A stretch of 64,000 nt of DNA from Bryoerythrophyllum caledonicum (Eukaryota; Streptophyta; Bryopsida; Pottiales; Pottiaceae). Positions within the stretch are counted from its first letter, which is position 1. Each line of letters begins with the position of its first letter. Positions 49,700 through 62,099 of the stretch are shown one piece after another. Location: NCBI GenBank assembly GCA_963971425.1, contig OZ020516.1, positions 35,576,199-35,640,198 on the forward strand, in the 5' to 3' direction. The translations under genes and the position numbers were made by a program. The notes under the pieces were generated by a model. The model was not told the origin of the DNA and ran no database searches. It was given only the letters and a program-made list of their open reading frames with translations.

Positions 49700-51690
49700 T
49701 TATAAAACTTTGACTATAGGCATGAGTTTGTTGAAGTTGAGTGTGGGAGCATGGACAAATAAGTCCTTTAGCTCATGGAGCTTGCACACGATCGCATAGA
49801 CAAAGTATAAATGCTTGCAATTAGTCCAAGATTGGCCGGATCGGTTGGCCTTTGCTTGCATTGAAACAAAGTCTGGACATGTGCAAGCTGGAATTGAGTT
49901 GAGCATAACAATGTAGTGCTCTATGGCATGGGTAGTGGAAGAGTCAACCTCAAGATCGACGATGCAGCTGAGTCTTGGAAAGGGCACCATCGTGCGTTCC
50001 CAAATCATTGCCTTCACCGTACGAGCTGATCCCCATTGCTGAAATTGAGTGGCGATTGGCCCGCCAGAACGACGCTTGACCACTTTGGTGAAGCGGGACG
50101 TGTGATGTTTGTGAACGACCTCTGGAACTGGGTATGTAGCAAGATCAACACCATCAACATAGGCTGATTGGAAGTGTCGGCTGGAAGACGCTTCTTGCTT
50201 CTGTGGAAGCTGGAAACGAGCGCATTCTAGTGTAATGATCTCCAACGGCTTGAGATTGGTGCCCCTCTTAACAAGCTAGATTTGTGGAACGCAATGCGGG
50301 CGAGTAAGAACCCACTTTTTGCTAGAGCCCAACACACAATGGTGAATATCATCCGGGCAGAAATAAAACTTTTGTCGTTGGTTTCTACCAGTGTGATAGT
50401 TCGTCCAGTTTCCCGTGTATGCAGGACATACAGTGACCTTTTTCTTCTGGACAATCTTCATTGTACACTGCTTCCTCTAGACGGCCTGGAGAGCCCAATA
50501 CGCTACACTGGTTTGATGTTTAGGTACTCGGGTGATATGCCATTTCGCGATATTCACAGTCGGATTCCTCTACCTCCGTAACATGTGTGGGTCGATTATG
50601 CCAAGCACTAACGTTGTCCATACGTTCCAGACTTGGAGAATCGTCTATGCTAGCAGTCAGATCAACATCCACATCCTCATGTGCATCCTCATCATCCTCT
50701 TCACGAGTCCTTTGGGCCTTGGCCAACCTAGTCTCCACTCCAGGATGGGAGAAATTGATCTTCTCGGAGCGATGTGAGTCAAACTCTGATCCTCGGATAG
50801 ATTAAGCTTGTGCTTGGTTGACTCAAAAACCTCCTCACCAACAAATTGTGGAAATTGTGTGAGGATGTCCGCTGAATTCTTGAGTTTTTCCATTGTTGCC
50901 TTCATTTTTGGGATCTCTAGACTCTTGGGCTCTCCTCAATCTCAGTTCGTTCTTACCTAGACTAGTCCCTCCACGCTCGCCATTTAGAAACGAAATATAA
51001 TGAGTAGCCTGCATGAAGCCCTAACGAAATCATCCAAAGTTGCCTCAAAGACATCACTGCCTTTGTTTCCAAATGCTTGGAGCCATTTGTTGAGCATTTT
51101 TTTTGCAAGGTTGGACCTCGGCATGCTGGCCCGCTCGTCGTCCGTAAGATCCTAGATACATTTATCAATTACACGAATATGATTCAAAACAGGTTACAGT
51201 GTTGAAGGCAAAGGAAATGAATTAGAAAAAAAAGATAGTATGAAGGACTCACTAGGATCATAGCTCCATCGCAATGAAGATAGCAGAAATGCCAAAATGC
51301 TAACCATTCATCCAGCTTCGAGATGTCTTTATCATCAATCGCGGCTTTTGCTGAAACCCACCACTCTCTATTAGCACGACAACGAGCTTTGGCATCGGCG
51401 ATGGTAGCAGAGTCTTTGTACTACTTGTAGAGTAGTTGGTGTTGCTTACGGAGCTCCAGCTTGATGTGCTTGTTGGTGTATTCCTACATCGTTTTAGTCC
51501 AATGGAATAGACATGTCCGCTCTTGGGCGACCATCTTTTCTTTCTCAATTCCAGACCTGTATATGATCCTAACGGAATTCCAATTTGTCTGAGCGCTATC
51601 AAGCATATTGGCTTTGGATGTCTGGCTTCCAAAACAACACCATTGAGACCGTGCCAGAAGAGGGATTGCGCTTCCATGTCATCTCACCGC
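49700..51690 (-). pseudogene. Decayed SWIM zinc-finger gene, probably transposon-derived
   Basis: The clearest part is 50245-49700 on the minus strand. It has a SWIM zinc finger of the form C-x-C-x(n)-C-x-H: PACTCPDF ... NCKHLYFVY, preceded by EVVHKHHTSRFTKVVKRR. Upstream, frame changes link CPAYTGNWTNYHTGR, FYFCPDDIHHCV, an acidic stretch (REEDDEDAHEDVDVD) and DISKLDEWLAFWHF. Several stops and shifts interrupt the reading, so it is not intact. SWIM fingers occur in MULE-type transposases and in plant relatives of them; assignment to a transposon is inference. The repetitive surroundings agree with it. Confidence 0.55.
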
Positions 51691-52832
51691 ATGTCACAAA
51701 CTGCAATAGTCATGACTTTTAAATATCCCGGATCATAAACATGACACACCATGGTTGTCCAATTCTTGACTCATTTCACATAGTCAAACATCATTCAAGT
51801 GTCTTGCAAATCACCGCCTTCCAATCTTCCACTTGTAGTTTCATTGTCCCTCCATACGTACATTCTTCTTGTCCAATTTTTGTGATTTTCCTTTTGTTCC
51901 ATATCTACGTTCTATTTTTCCCAATATTTCCCTTGCAAATTCTTGTTTTTCTACATGGCACACTCAAAATCTTCTTTACTTTGATGTTCAAAATGTACAC
52001 ATTACCATTTTCTAGGTTTCATACACTAAATGTCCACAAGTAAAAAACCTAATGTTCCACTATTTACTAGAATTGACATTTAGTGTGGTAGATGACATTC
52101 AGTGTATAGTTTTGTCACTACAATAATATGTAAACTTTACAATTAGTGTATGGGTTCGTATTTAGTGTCCTCTACACTAAAAGCCATCTTTAGTGTAGTG
52201 GGTGGGGTGAGCCCGATGGGACGACTTGAAGCCGATGAAATCTAAGGAGTTGTGGATCAACCCAGGAACGTTTTCGTTGACTGCATGGACATGCAAGTGT
52301 GTCCAAAAGAAAAGCATCAAAATTAGAGAAGAAAGAAAACGAATTATAGGCAATATGAAACAAGGTGACGAACAATAATTGAGATTTCTTTAATGGATCT
52401 CAATTATTGTTCGTCAGCATCATGTCATGGGGTTCAGGAAGGCGAAGTATTGCCACAACCTTTCGTTTTTTGTCCATAATTCTATTTTGCACATGCGGTT
52501 ATGCTTCGTAATTCATCTATGGGGCCGGCTTACCATGTGGAGTGAATGCACATCTCAATTATCTTCCGAGGCTGCTTACTAGAGCCTGAACTTGGTGGTG
52601 ATGGATGCCGCTACTTGACGTTAGAATATGATTTTTGACTTGTCTTTTTGATCTACATGAGCTCCCTGGGTAGGTCGGTGAAATTGTGGTCGGGTGAAGT
52701 GAAAATTGCGAGACGTTGGAACGTGGATATGAAAGAACACCAATTCACCCTTTCGTCCAACGGGTTGAGCCAAGTGGTACTACATGTGTAGAGCCAACTC
52801 CCTCTACAACAACCCAAGCCGACAATTATAAG
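51691..52832. other. Intergenic with a foldback cluster
   Basis: Around 52075-52200 several direct and inverted TTTAGTGT/ACACTAAA phrases occur, akin to the ends of family D elements. About 52378-52410 holds a near-perfect inverted repeat of ATTGAGATCCATTAAAGAAA-type sequence (AACAATAATTGAGATTTC / GGATCTCAATTATTGTT). No gene seen. Confidence 0.45.
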
Positions 52833-53020
52833 CAGGGTTATTAAGTACGGAGTACATGTACTCCTACTCCGAGTACAAATACATGTACTCCGTGCACTGG
52901 GGAGTTTGAGTACATATAACCCATATACTGGGGAGTTTGAGTACATGTATTCCATGTACTCTGTTTTTTTGGGAGTACTCACAGTACGTTCAAGTACTGT
53001 ACATGTACTGAATAACCTTG
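52833..53020. mobile_element. hAT-like MITE rich in GTACATGTAC palindromes
   Basis: Ends CAGGGTTATTAAGTAC and (reverse complement of right) CAAGGTTATTCAGTAC. Flanked by ATTATAAG (52825-52832) and GTTATAAG (53021-53028), an 8-bp duplication with one mismatch, as for hAT elements. The interior is full of GTACATGTAC and GAGTAC palindromes. Confidence 0.78.
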
Positions 53021-53997
53021 GTTATAAGTGAAATGGTTGTTGTAACAGATGCTCTTTCAAAGGTAGCTAATTATACCTCTTTTTTACCACAAACATGAGT
53101 TGTAACGCTTGAATAAAATATCAACTACGTACAAAAGATTATTTTAGAACAAATTCAAGCAAATTGGAGTATATTGTATTTCATTCTATACATTCTAACC
53201 TTTTCTGTGCTACTTTCTATAGTATCACAAAACCTTGGGTCCAAAGCTTATGTCAAAATTGAGATATCTACAATGTCTCTCAAGATAATTTTTTTACGAA
53301 TATTTCTAAACCTCAAACTTATAATGTAAAATATTTCGTGGAATCCATTTGTAGAAGCGAATATGCCCATGCTATATAGAAGGAAACCAAACATTTAATG
53401 TATTTATTCTAACAATTTTTTTAATTTCATCTAAAAGTCTACATCATAAAGATAGACTTTTTACATGCCCAAATCTTTTTATCTGGCTCCTTTGTCCTTC
53501 TTAAGTTTTGAAAAACTTGGTAAAAAAAGACTATTGTTGGATAAAAGAAATGATAATTTAAGTACCATATAACCCTTTCTATTCCCTAGAAGGACGTCCT
53601 TTTAGATGCCCTACACTTGTTGTTATTTTACACACTATAAAGAAATTTTGCTCTTGCAATTTAAAAATGCACTTATTTATGGCATTGGCTATTGCACACA
53701 AAAAAGCCAAAATTGTGGTTTTAAAAAAATTCTCTCCAAATATAAAATGCATGAGCCTATAGTAATACACTTTAAACTGTTGATTTTTGCCGGACCCCAT
53801 ACACTAGCATAGATCCAGGCTGTAGCTGTTTTTGGCCTCGTAGCTCCACGCCACCTATTGTTGCCTCTATATCCATTGCCCTGGGCCCTCCTAACCCACC
53901 AAACCTTTCAAATCCTTCAAAACTCTCATGGTCTTTCAAACACAAATTTCATATTGATCTTCATACTTTGCTTTTTATATTATTTTACTTAATTCTT
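53021..53997. other. AT-rich intergenic, nothing recognised
   Basis: No gene or paired repeat that I can support. Confidence 0.45.
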
Positions 53998-54009
53998 AAT
54001 ATTATGTAA

Positions 54010-54133
54010 GAAGAAAGAAGACGAACGCCGGTTCCCGATGGGGACCGGTGTGAATAAAGTGACTATTCCTTCCACCACCAAGACCATGCCTACCACGAAA
54101 GGAATTAGTAGTATGGAGCTACTTCTCCCTCTC
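54010..54133 (-). mobile_element. SINE-like retroposon, copy 3
   Basis: Perfect 12-bp target duplication AATATTATGTAA (53998-54009 and 54134-54145). Starts GAAGAAAGAAGACGAACGCC and ends GGAGCTACTTCTCCCTCTC, the same orientation as copy 2. No internal coding sequence. Confidence 0.82.
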
Positions 54134-54145
54134 AATATTATGTAA

Positions 54146-55016
54146 ACTATAGTGGTAACAAACTAACATTAAGTAAAGTCAATGTTTATTGATTCTATTT
54201 ATACAAGAAGAGAATAAACTTCTTCTTTTCACTTCAATCATTATAATAATCATTCAATTGAAGCAATCAAATTTATGAAGTTACTTGAGACTGATCTTCA
54301 AGTAATAAATTTTAAGATCCTAATCTGGTTGAGATGGAATTTTTTATTTATATTTTTTTTGCTTCTTCCTATTTTGCTAAAATGTATAGGCATTAGAGTC
54401 TTTTTGGTGAGACATTATAAAGGAATTTTACAAGGCTAAAGATATTAGTGTTTATTAACATTGTACAATAAAAATATTATATAGTAAGGCAAGCATTGTA
54501 AATCATAGTTTCTTATTAAACATCTACAATAGTTTCTTAATAGTATCAATAAATACATGATAATTCACTCTTCTCAATCATTATAAATGCCTCATTATAT
54601 TTTATGATCTTTTTATAAAATTTTATAATCATGTTCTATGTTTTATTTATAATTTTATTGGATATTTATATAAGTTATTTTTATTGGAAAACATCTTTGG
54701 TGCTTCAAACATCAAAAGCTAGTCTCTAGAAGAGCTGGTCAGTGTAATGTAGAACTAAATAACACAAGTTTTTGAGGCACATAGTAATAAAGGAAAGTTT
54801 TTGACAGCCATCATTGTTTTCAGATAGTAGTTGCATAGAAATTAAAGATTCTTTTCTTTTTATTTAATAAAAATCCTCTAAAAGAAGGTAATTGAGTATC
54901 TTCTTGTAGTACTAAATGTCAAGATCCTCCGTTGAAAATAGTAAAATGTTATAAAGATTAGTCTCACAATATCTCATTTAGAAGAGGTGGTATTGATGAA
55001 CCATAGTCGCGATGCT
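54146..55016. other. AT-rich intergenic, nothing recognised
   Basis: Very AT-rich; no gene seen. Confidence 0.45.
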
Positions 55017-55944
55017 TTAACCCCTGAGGGACCATTTTCCCTTGGAAGGACAATTTTGATTTTGGGCATGTTCTAAAAATTTGAAAATAAATCTTTTTTT
55101 TTGAAAATTTCATGCTAGATTGCTCCTGATAAAAGCTTTGTGGAGGTATTTTTTTAATTATTTTTTTGGATTTATGGTTTGAAAGTTAGTATTGGGGACT
55201 CTAGGCAACTTCAAAATTTTTGCTCGATGTTTCTATTGTCACTGAAATTTTTCATACATACAGACAATACTAATTTCTTTGAAGATGTAAAAAAAAATCT
55301 TGCCACTAGCGTAAATTTTTTTTAAACCCAAGTCAAACATTTTCACACATTGTCAAACAATGTACCAAAAAAACTTCTTCTTTTCTACATAAAACCTAGA
55401 GATCTTCAGATTTTTGAGTTTTTATTTGTTTGACAACAACATGAGATAAAGAACTTCTTATTGATTGTTTGGAATATCATTAAAAATAAATTAAGTTCAC
55501 AAAACAAATTGGCAAATATGATGTGAATTGACAATTTTTGAACCTCTACACCTTGCACACTTGTTATAAATATGCTACACCCCTTCTCTACCTCTAAAAA
55601 GTGTTGTATATGGAACTAACATCATGCTTAAGACAAATTGAATGTTTAAAAAGTCTAGACCTAGTGTAGTGCAAAAAATTGATACCAAGTGAAAAGTCTG
55701 CTGATGAACTCAACACAGAGAAGAAAATCAACCGTTTTCTTGACTTCAAACGCTATAATCTTCATATTCATGCGGTGAATTGCAGTAAAAAAAACTATGG
55801 TTTGTTCATGTAGAAGTATTTTTAAAGATCTTACAGTTTAAAGTCCAAAATTTTACTTCAAAATAAGATTTTCATACCACTTTTAGATAGTGGTAATTTT
55901 GGAGTGTTTCTTGAGAGAAAAATGCCTTGGGCCTTTGAGGTTAA
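55017..55944. mobile_element. TTAA-flanked inverted-repeat element, family B copy 2
   Basis: Left TTAACCCCTGAGGGACC. The right end has reverse complement TTAACCTCAAAGGCCCAAG. 928 bp, non-coding, sharing interior phrases with 26389-27204 and 38556-40048 (for example CCAAGTCAAACATTTTCACA). Confidence 0.72.
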
Positions 55945-57146
55945 AAATTACGATGATTATATAAATCTAGAACTATTCAACGCTGACTTTTCTTATGAAC
56001 ACTGCAAAACGAGATCAGATTTCATGGTGTCTCTGCCTCGCTTTATAAATAACTCCAATCAGAAATAGATATCTAGAGTAACAGAATTCGGAGAGAAGTC
56101 AACCCCCGGTATATGGCTTCGTGAAAGCATTACACGAAAGCGGGAATACATGAACACCACGAATTTCCCCCTTCATAGAATTACGTTAGAACTATTCACC
56201 TCAAATCAGTGAAACATAACATAATCTAGATCTCTTCTGCACGAAAGGGACCACCTGTTGCTGCTACAGGTGCCGGATGAAGTGGTTGTGTAGACGACGA
56301 TTCAATTTGCAGGAAACCAGTAACCAATCAGCCTGATGCTACAGCGCCCAGCGCAACATGCAATACTCCATCCCACGCATCGTTCACGATCTCCTTCATG
56401 TTAACTGACTGTGAACAGTGTCAAACCTCGACTTGCAAATGTATGTCATCTCTGATTGCCCGGGTGCGTACTCGGTAACATATCTTAGTCCTCTTCCTTC
56501 GACTGGTTACAATTCAACAATGTCCGCAGGCCCGTTGGAGCACACTTACTACCGTCATGGAGGTAGGGAGATAACTAGAGTGTATCAGTGAGGGGCACTA
56601 TTTTCCAACTTGTTTTTCACAAGTCTGTCATGATTACGTGCCGACATTTGTGCAAGTATTCCCTCCTTGGCACGTCTGTTCAAAAACCATCGGGCACCCA
56701 TTTTTCTCCCACATTAAAGCCAGTCGAGAAATCTGTCCTTGTTAACTTGTCCCTTGTCAACATTGCATGAATGTACACGTAGATATTTGCAACACAATTC
56801 GTCGGACCTTCGTTGAGAAGGTGATTCGGAGTAAGGTTACCACACAAGCCTCGGAGTATACTGATGAATCATGCAAACTGTCCCAAGTGCAACTCCAACA
56901 TTCCAAAGAGATTCGATTTATTCAAAACACTCCGTTTACCATGTCAGCGTAACATTAGATCATGCTTTGCTTGACCCCACAAAATTCTCTCATCCACCTC
57001 CACATGCACTCTTCTAAGGGATACACTGGCAGCCCACCATATTGCTTGATTATACTACCAACATGATGATACAATCTCACATCAGGTAGCATCATGCGGG
57101 CAATAAAATAACTCAGCTCCACTGGTGTTGTGCTGCAACGGGAAAT
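55945..57146. other. Intergenic, 3' side of STIG1-like gene
   Basis: Unique sequence of balanced composition after about 56,000. Short frames at 56588-56952 show no family. May contain an unrecognised relic. Confidence 0.4.
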
Positions 57147-58155
57147 CTAGTCATCCTTTCCCTTACCATGCTCCTTCTCCCCTCCGCCATCCTTCTCACA
57201 CCACCTCTTGCCGTTGTTGTACTTCATTCCCTTCTTGCAGGAGTTCTTCTCGCAATTCCCCTTCCTGCATGTCCATTCAGACAAAGATCAGGGTCATTGA
57301 CACAGCTCGTTCGGGACGACATGGTTGGGAGGCAGGTAAGAAACTTACGAGCATCTGGCTTCTCCGCCGATGTACTTGGGCTCGGGGCACCTGTTGCCGC
57401 ACCTGCCGCAGTGTGCATTGTCAGTGTCGATGGCGCACTCGCAGCCGTTTTCCCACGTGCCGTCGCAGTTCTTGTATCCGGGGTTGCAGGTATACTCGAC
57501 GTGGCCCGCGTTGCACTTGGTGGAGGCGTTGGGACGAGCAGTGCACTTGGTCCCGCAGGCGCCACAGTTGTTCACGTCTGTCTGCACGTCCACACAATTG
57601 CCGTTGCAGAGCTGAAACCCGAGGTTGCAGGTATACACGCAGTAGCCCGCGCTGCACTTGCAGGAGGCGTTGGGACGAGTGGTGCACTTGGTCCCGCAGG
57701 CGCCACAGTTGTTCACGTCTGTATGCACGTCCACACAATTGCCGTTGCAGAGCTGAAACCCGAGGTTGCAGGTATACCCGCAGTAGCCCGCGCTGCACTT
57801 GGGGGAGGCGTTGGCCGGACAAGCAGTGCACTTGGTCCCGCAGGCGCCACAGTTGTTCACGTCTGTTTGCGCGTTCACACACTTTTGACTGCACCACGTC
57901 TGTTCCGTTGTACAAGTAGCCTCCACAGCACCTGAACGCACCATCAGATAGGTCAGTACCAAGTCACAACCAGTCGCTCATCCAGGACCTGTGGGACGTT
58001 ACCTCAGTCAGACTCGATGACAACGCATTCCAAACCGAGGTGCATCAACATGACAATAATTAGTCAGAAGTGAGATGGGTACCAGCACAGAGCAGCATCA
58101 GAACAACTGCAACCGGTACGGCTGCGATCAGCTTCCCATGTTGAGAGAGTGCCAT
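57147..58155 (-). CDS. Secreted STIG1-like Cys-rich protein with three tandem repeats
   Basis: Three exons, 58155-58083, 57931-57349 and 57264-57147, give 257 aa. The first 25 or so residues are a signal peptide (basic start, then VPVAVVLMLLCAGA), so the product is exported to the apoplast. The mature part has three near-identical repeats of about 46 residues containing VQTDVNNCGACGTKC and CNLGFQLCNGNCVDV. A fourth, diverged unit follows (DNAHCGRCGNRC). NCGxCGxxC is the hallmark of the STIG1 family of secreted Cys-rich plant peptides, known in angiosperms from stigma exudate and pollen-tube signalling. The C-terminal exon is Lys/Gly-rich and ends GKGKDD. Splice sites: GCTG|GTACCC, TTCAG|GT, GCTC|GTAAGT, TGCAG|G. 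The function in this plant is unknown. Confidence 0.9.
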
Positions 58156-58274
58156 CGCTGGAGCCCTGCAGGTCTACCAGATGGGTAGGATGATGTCCAC
58201 GGTGGGCAGAGGAAGCTCGGCGCTGCAAGTGAGGGACTGCTGCAAGTGTGTGGACTAATTGCCTCCGCGACTTG

Positions 58275-58281
58275 CTTATAT
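58275..58281 (-). promoter_or_regulatory. TATA box of the STIG1-like gene
   Basis: ATATAAG on the minus strand, about 120 bp before the start codon, a typical plant spacing. It lies just downstream of the duplicated W-box segment. Confidence 0.6.
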
Positions 58282-58292
58282 GTGAGAATTTT

Positions 58293-58416
58293 TACCGTCG
58301 TTGACTTTGGTAGGTTTCACCTTCACAACCTACAAGTGCGTGAATTTGGAAATTCTACCGTCGTTGACTTTGGTAGGTTTCACCTTCAAAACTTACAAGT
58401 GTGCGAGTTTAGAAAT
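58293..58416 (-). promoter_or_regulatory. 63-bp tandem duplication carrying W-box cores
   Basis: Two direct copies with a period of 63 bp (starting at 58293 and 58356), each beginning TACCGTCGTTGACTTTGG. TTGAC, the W-box core bound by WRKY factors, stands at 58301-58305 and 58364-58368. It lies immediately upstream of the TATA box of the STIG1-like gene. WRKY control is inference. Confidence 0.65.
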
Positions 58417-58862
58417 CAGGTGGTAAGCCTGCAGCTGCGCCGGCTCTGGCGCGTTGTGTATTTTGCTCCGGTTTTGTTTTTGCAATCAAACTCTGTTTCG
58501 TTTTGTGCCAAAAAAAAACCAAAAAAAGCCTGCAGCTGCTATAGTATTGCAGCTCCAGCTAAGGTCTTGTAGAGCGAACTTCAAGCGACCTTTGGGGTGG
58601 CTGTCCTTCCGTTGACGCCAAAAGAGCTAACTTTAAGGCTTCTATTTGTGCTGGATAATAAAAGGGTTATCCGGATGTGTTCGTACACGAGGACTAAATG
58701 AGCAACTAGCTAAGCTTGATTTGCAGAGCCCGCGACCACCGTGCTCGGATCAAACGATGGCACAATCGTGTCCACTGACTGGCTCTGTTGAAAGGCTATT
58801 GTTCCTGCTGCAGGTATGCTTTTCAAATTCAAGTTCCTCTGTAAATTACCCTATGCGAAGTA
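58417..58862. other. Intergenic, nothing recognised
   Basis: Distal upstream side of the STIG1-like gene. No gene seen. Confidence 0.4.
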
Positions 58863-60082
58863 CAGTCACGTCTGAAAAAGTTTCCACACCCTAAGCTGAA
58901 ACTGAAGCGTTTAATCTTGCACCTCTTGAAATCTCTCTTGAAATCTCATATGTAACAAACAAAGCTCGAGACTCACACACAACATGGAGGAAACTCTCAA
59001 CTCCACTACCATTTTGAATGACCTCCATCAACATTGGTTTCAACTTGAATTCTACGAGGCATTGAATCTATCAAATCATCAATGGTGCCCTTATCAATCT
59101 CCTCCCATTCTTCTTGTGCAGCAACAAACAACTCGGAAGCGCTACGTGGGCAATGTTCCTCCTCCAAGAAACGTTTTCTTAGTCGTCGTTTCTACAACAA
59201 TCACAAATTCTCAATCAGGTTGAGATTTGGTGAGTCGGGTGGCCAAGGGAGTTCCACATAGCGACAATCCTCTTGATGTTTCTTGTTTTGAGGACCACGA
59301 TGTCAAGTTTCTCCATCTGCTGCAAGGTAGATATGATTAGGATTATCAGACAGACTCCAAAATCAAAGGTATTGTGTGAGGTTGATGGATTTCACTTGCA
59401 AATTGGGAAGCATTAAGGCCCAATCTATGGCAAGGTCTTCTACACTCTATCTCAGTCCTCTTTCTCACCAAAATCAATTCCCGTGTGGCTCCCTTTTGTT
59501 ATGCACGCAAAAATTCCAACATTGGTCCTCCTAGACTTGAACTTTGGCTTCAAATTCTTCTTGCAAAACTCCTCTCTAGGTCTCACACGCAGTTTCTTCC
59601 CAACTGGATAAGGATCATACTCAATTGTCGCTTTGTTGATGAATACCACTCGTCCCCACTGTTGCAAATCCCATTGGCGTCGCCTTTGTGCAAATTCCTT
59701 GCGCCTTTGCTTCTATCCAGGTCTCAGAATCTTGAGCCGAAAATTAGACTCGCTAAGGATTTTGTCAACACTTGAACGATTGAGCCCAACATCAGCAATA
59801 ACCGTGATCCCTCAAAGACTCAACTTTGGATTCTTGTCCACTACTTCTAAAACCCTCTTTTTCTTTGCTTTTGTGCGTTTTGAGCGGTGTCCAAAGTGCG
59901 GAACATCCTTGACGTCACCCCCACGTTCATCACCTCTCTTTACTACATCTCTTATATGTGACTTTGACATCCCTAATTTGGAAGCAATCTTTTTATTTTG
60001 TCACTGCCATGTCTCCCTATCTTATTACAACACAAAACTCACAAGGGGTACGAAAACTTTTCAAATACGATTGACATTGTCC
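58863..60082 (-). mobile_element. Tc1/mariner element with a broken transposase
   Basis: Left end after TA (58861-58862) reads CAGTCACGTCTGAAAAAGTT. The right end near 60040-60082 is a diverged inverted copy (GAAAAGTTTTCGTACCCC on the minus strand). On the minus strand the transposase is readable in pieces: a basic region (HRSKRTKAKKKRVLE) with KLSLRDHGYC, then ATIEYDPYPVGKKLRVRP and SRRTNVGIFACITKGSHTG, then WPPDSPNLNLIENL, the last catalytic block. Stops and frameshifts interrupt it. In the first catalytic block the residues before ATIEY read FINK, so the expected Asp is missing. It is a dead copy. Confidence 0.8.
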
Positions 60083-62099
60083 AAAAAAAAGAAGTACTTT
60101 AAGGACCGGTGTGAATAAATAGTCTAGTCAATCCATCACTTAGGGCGAGTTTCCATGTAATCCCCTACCCGATATGTTCATTGTAGTTTTCCAATCCAAC
60201 CCGATGGAGACTTGTCGTAGTCTAGTGGTTTGTAATTCTCAAAGTTAACCGAAATTAACGTTTAGCGAGCCCACCTAATCAGATCGTTTCTTGGGATTTT
60301 TATCGTGCATCGAACTCTTTAAATCTTAACAACACTTCACACTAAATACCCCAGCACATCCCGGAAGATGGCTTCCTCGTGGGCCGTTACCTTAGTTTCC
60401 GGTAACAAGTAACTAGAAGTGTTCTAGTTGAACTCTCTTGAGCGTCAGAGTAGTTTTTCGGTAAGTTTTTACAGTGCCCAGAAAGTCACTGCCATCCATT
60501 CTTGCAGTCTAGAGGCAACAATATCCACAATCTAATCCTACACCTTGAAAGAGTTAAAAAGGTCGCAGCTGGTTTACCGATCTTCACAATCTATCGAAAA
60601 CTTGTCTCGGTAAACTGATCACGCAAGCCTGGGTTCCAACTATTACCACACCCAATGAATCATACAAAGAATATAGAAGATTCGCAACAAGTTAGTGCTA
60701 AGCAAATCAAATGAGCAAGACAACTTTTCACGAGGATCGTCGGAACTCGTCCACTGCAAGGGTAGAAACTCTAGAATTCTCCGAACTCAGGCTTAGCTGG
60801 AATCTCTCCCGGTGTACCAAGAGGGGGGTTATCACCAATTTTCCCCACCAATCCAAAAACTTCCCACTTAAAGGATGCTATCATGAATAGCCGTGGGCTT
60901 CCTGGATCCCATCCGATAAAACAACTCTTCCCGATCCCACCAATGTAGGGTCTGGAGCATAGATCCCGGATTTCACTCCACCTATCTAACCTCGGTATTC
61001 TACACCCTCAAGAAATCCCTACTTACACTCAATCACATAACACACAATAAGTCACAACCTTATACACCTAGCAAAGACACACTAGAAGGTCTCAACTCTC
61101 TCTCGGTTTATTCACACAAGCTCAACAAAGACTTTAGACACAAGCAATGAAGGCAAGACATGAGTAAATCAACAAAGAGAAGAGTACATAATACAGAAGC
61201 CCAAGGCTCCTTAAGTACACAAAGGCTATTAGCTACCCTTCAAAAGTAAATCCACAAAAGTACAAAATGGCATCTAGATCCTAAAATCAAGGGTAGCCTA
61301 GTCACTGGCGGATTACCGGTAGACTGGAAAACCGGAAGATTTCCAGTCCGAGGCCGGTGAACCATTTCCTAACAAAAGTAAGTAGCCGGAGAAACCACTC
61401 TAGTGGTAGTGACCGGGTGCAAAATGGACCCCATCGACATCACTACTCTCTCCCTAGTATTTAAATCTAACAATTTTTAACATCCCACCAACCGGTGGGA
61501 TAAATCAACAATAACACATAACATGTAACAAAGGCTCAACCGGAAGATTCATCCGGAAGAGTGGAATTATCTTCCAATAGATCCATGGAAGGATTGACCG
61601 GAAGATTGAGTTTAAAAACTCAACCACCTTCCTCAAAGTATTCTCCTTTTGCAATTCCTTTCTACTTGTTCGGGTCAATCTTAGAAAGCGTCCGTGTTAC
61701 CGATGGGGCCATGTTGTCCGAGATGGACTTACTCCCGGATGTGTCTTGTAATTACAACAATCACATATTACAAATTATCACAACCTCCAGTCCGGCCCGG
61801 AAAACATAAGTATAACAGAATACTAGTAAACTACTCTGGAGTACTTTGCTAGAATACGTGGGTGTAGGTATCTCACGTATCTAACAACACACTTAACGAA
61901 ACAATATCACATATGATCATTACAAAGAGAGAACTTGGGAGAACAAGACTTAGAAAGCGATTTTTCCGGTTGACCGCGGAGACCGGAAAAATGATAGAAA
62001 ATTTGGGCAAGACCTAGAGAGGGTAGGAGGATGGAGAAAATCTAAAGGAAAGACTTGCCGCAAGGCTAATACAATAGAAAACAAATGATATGATACCAA
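60083..62099 (-). mobile_element. LTR-retrotransposon-derived sequence, non-coding
   Basis: The right end of this stretch reads, on the minus strand, TTGGTATCATATC right after a terminal CA, resembling a primer-binding site for initiator tRNA-Met (TGGTATCA core). About 390 bp further an ATG opens MAPSVTRTLSKIDPNK and then meets stops, which could be a decayed gag start. The rest shows recurring CCGG-rich phrases but no readable protein. At 60107-60120 GACCGGTGTGAATAAA matches the SINE core, perhaps a fragment of that family. Confidence 0.45.

Noticed and set aside
53579-53812. Small frames on both strands
   Set aside because: AT-rich DNA with chance open frames and no recognisable motif.
57125-57935. 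Plus-strand frames of about 260 codons rich in Arg, Cys or Ala-Val
   Set aside because: Antisense shadows of the STIG1-like repeats; the minus strand has the signal peptide, splice sites and Cys pattern.
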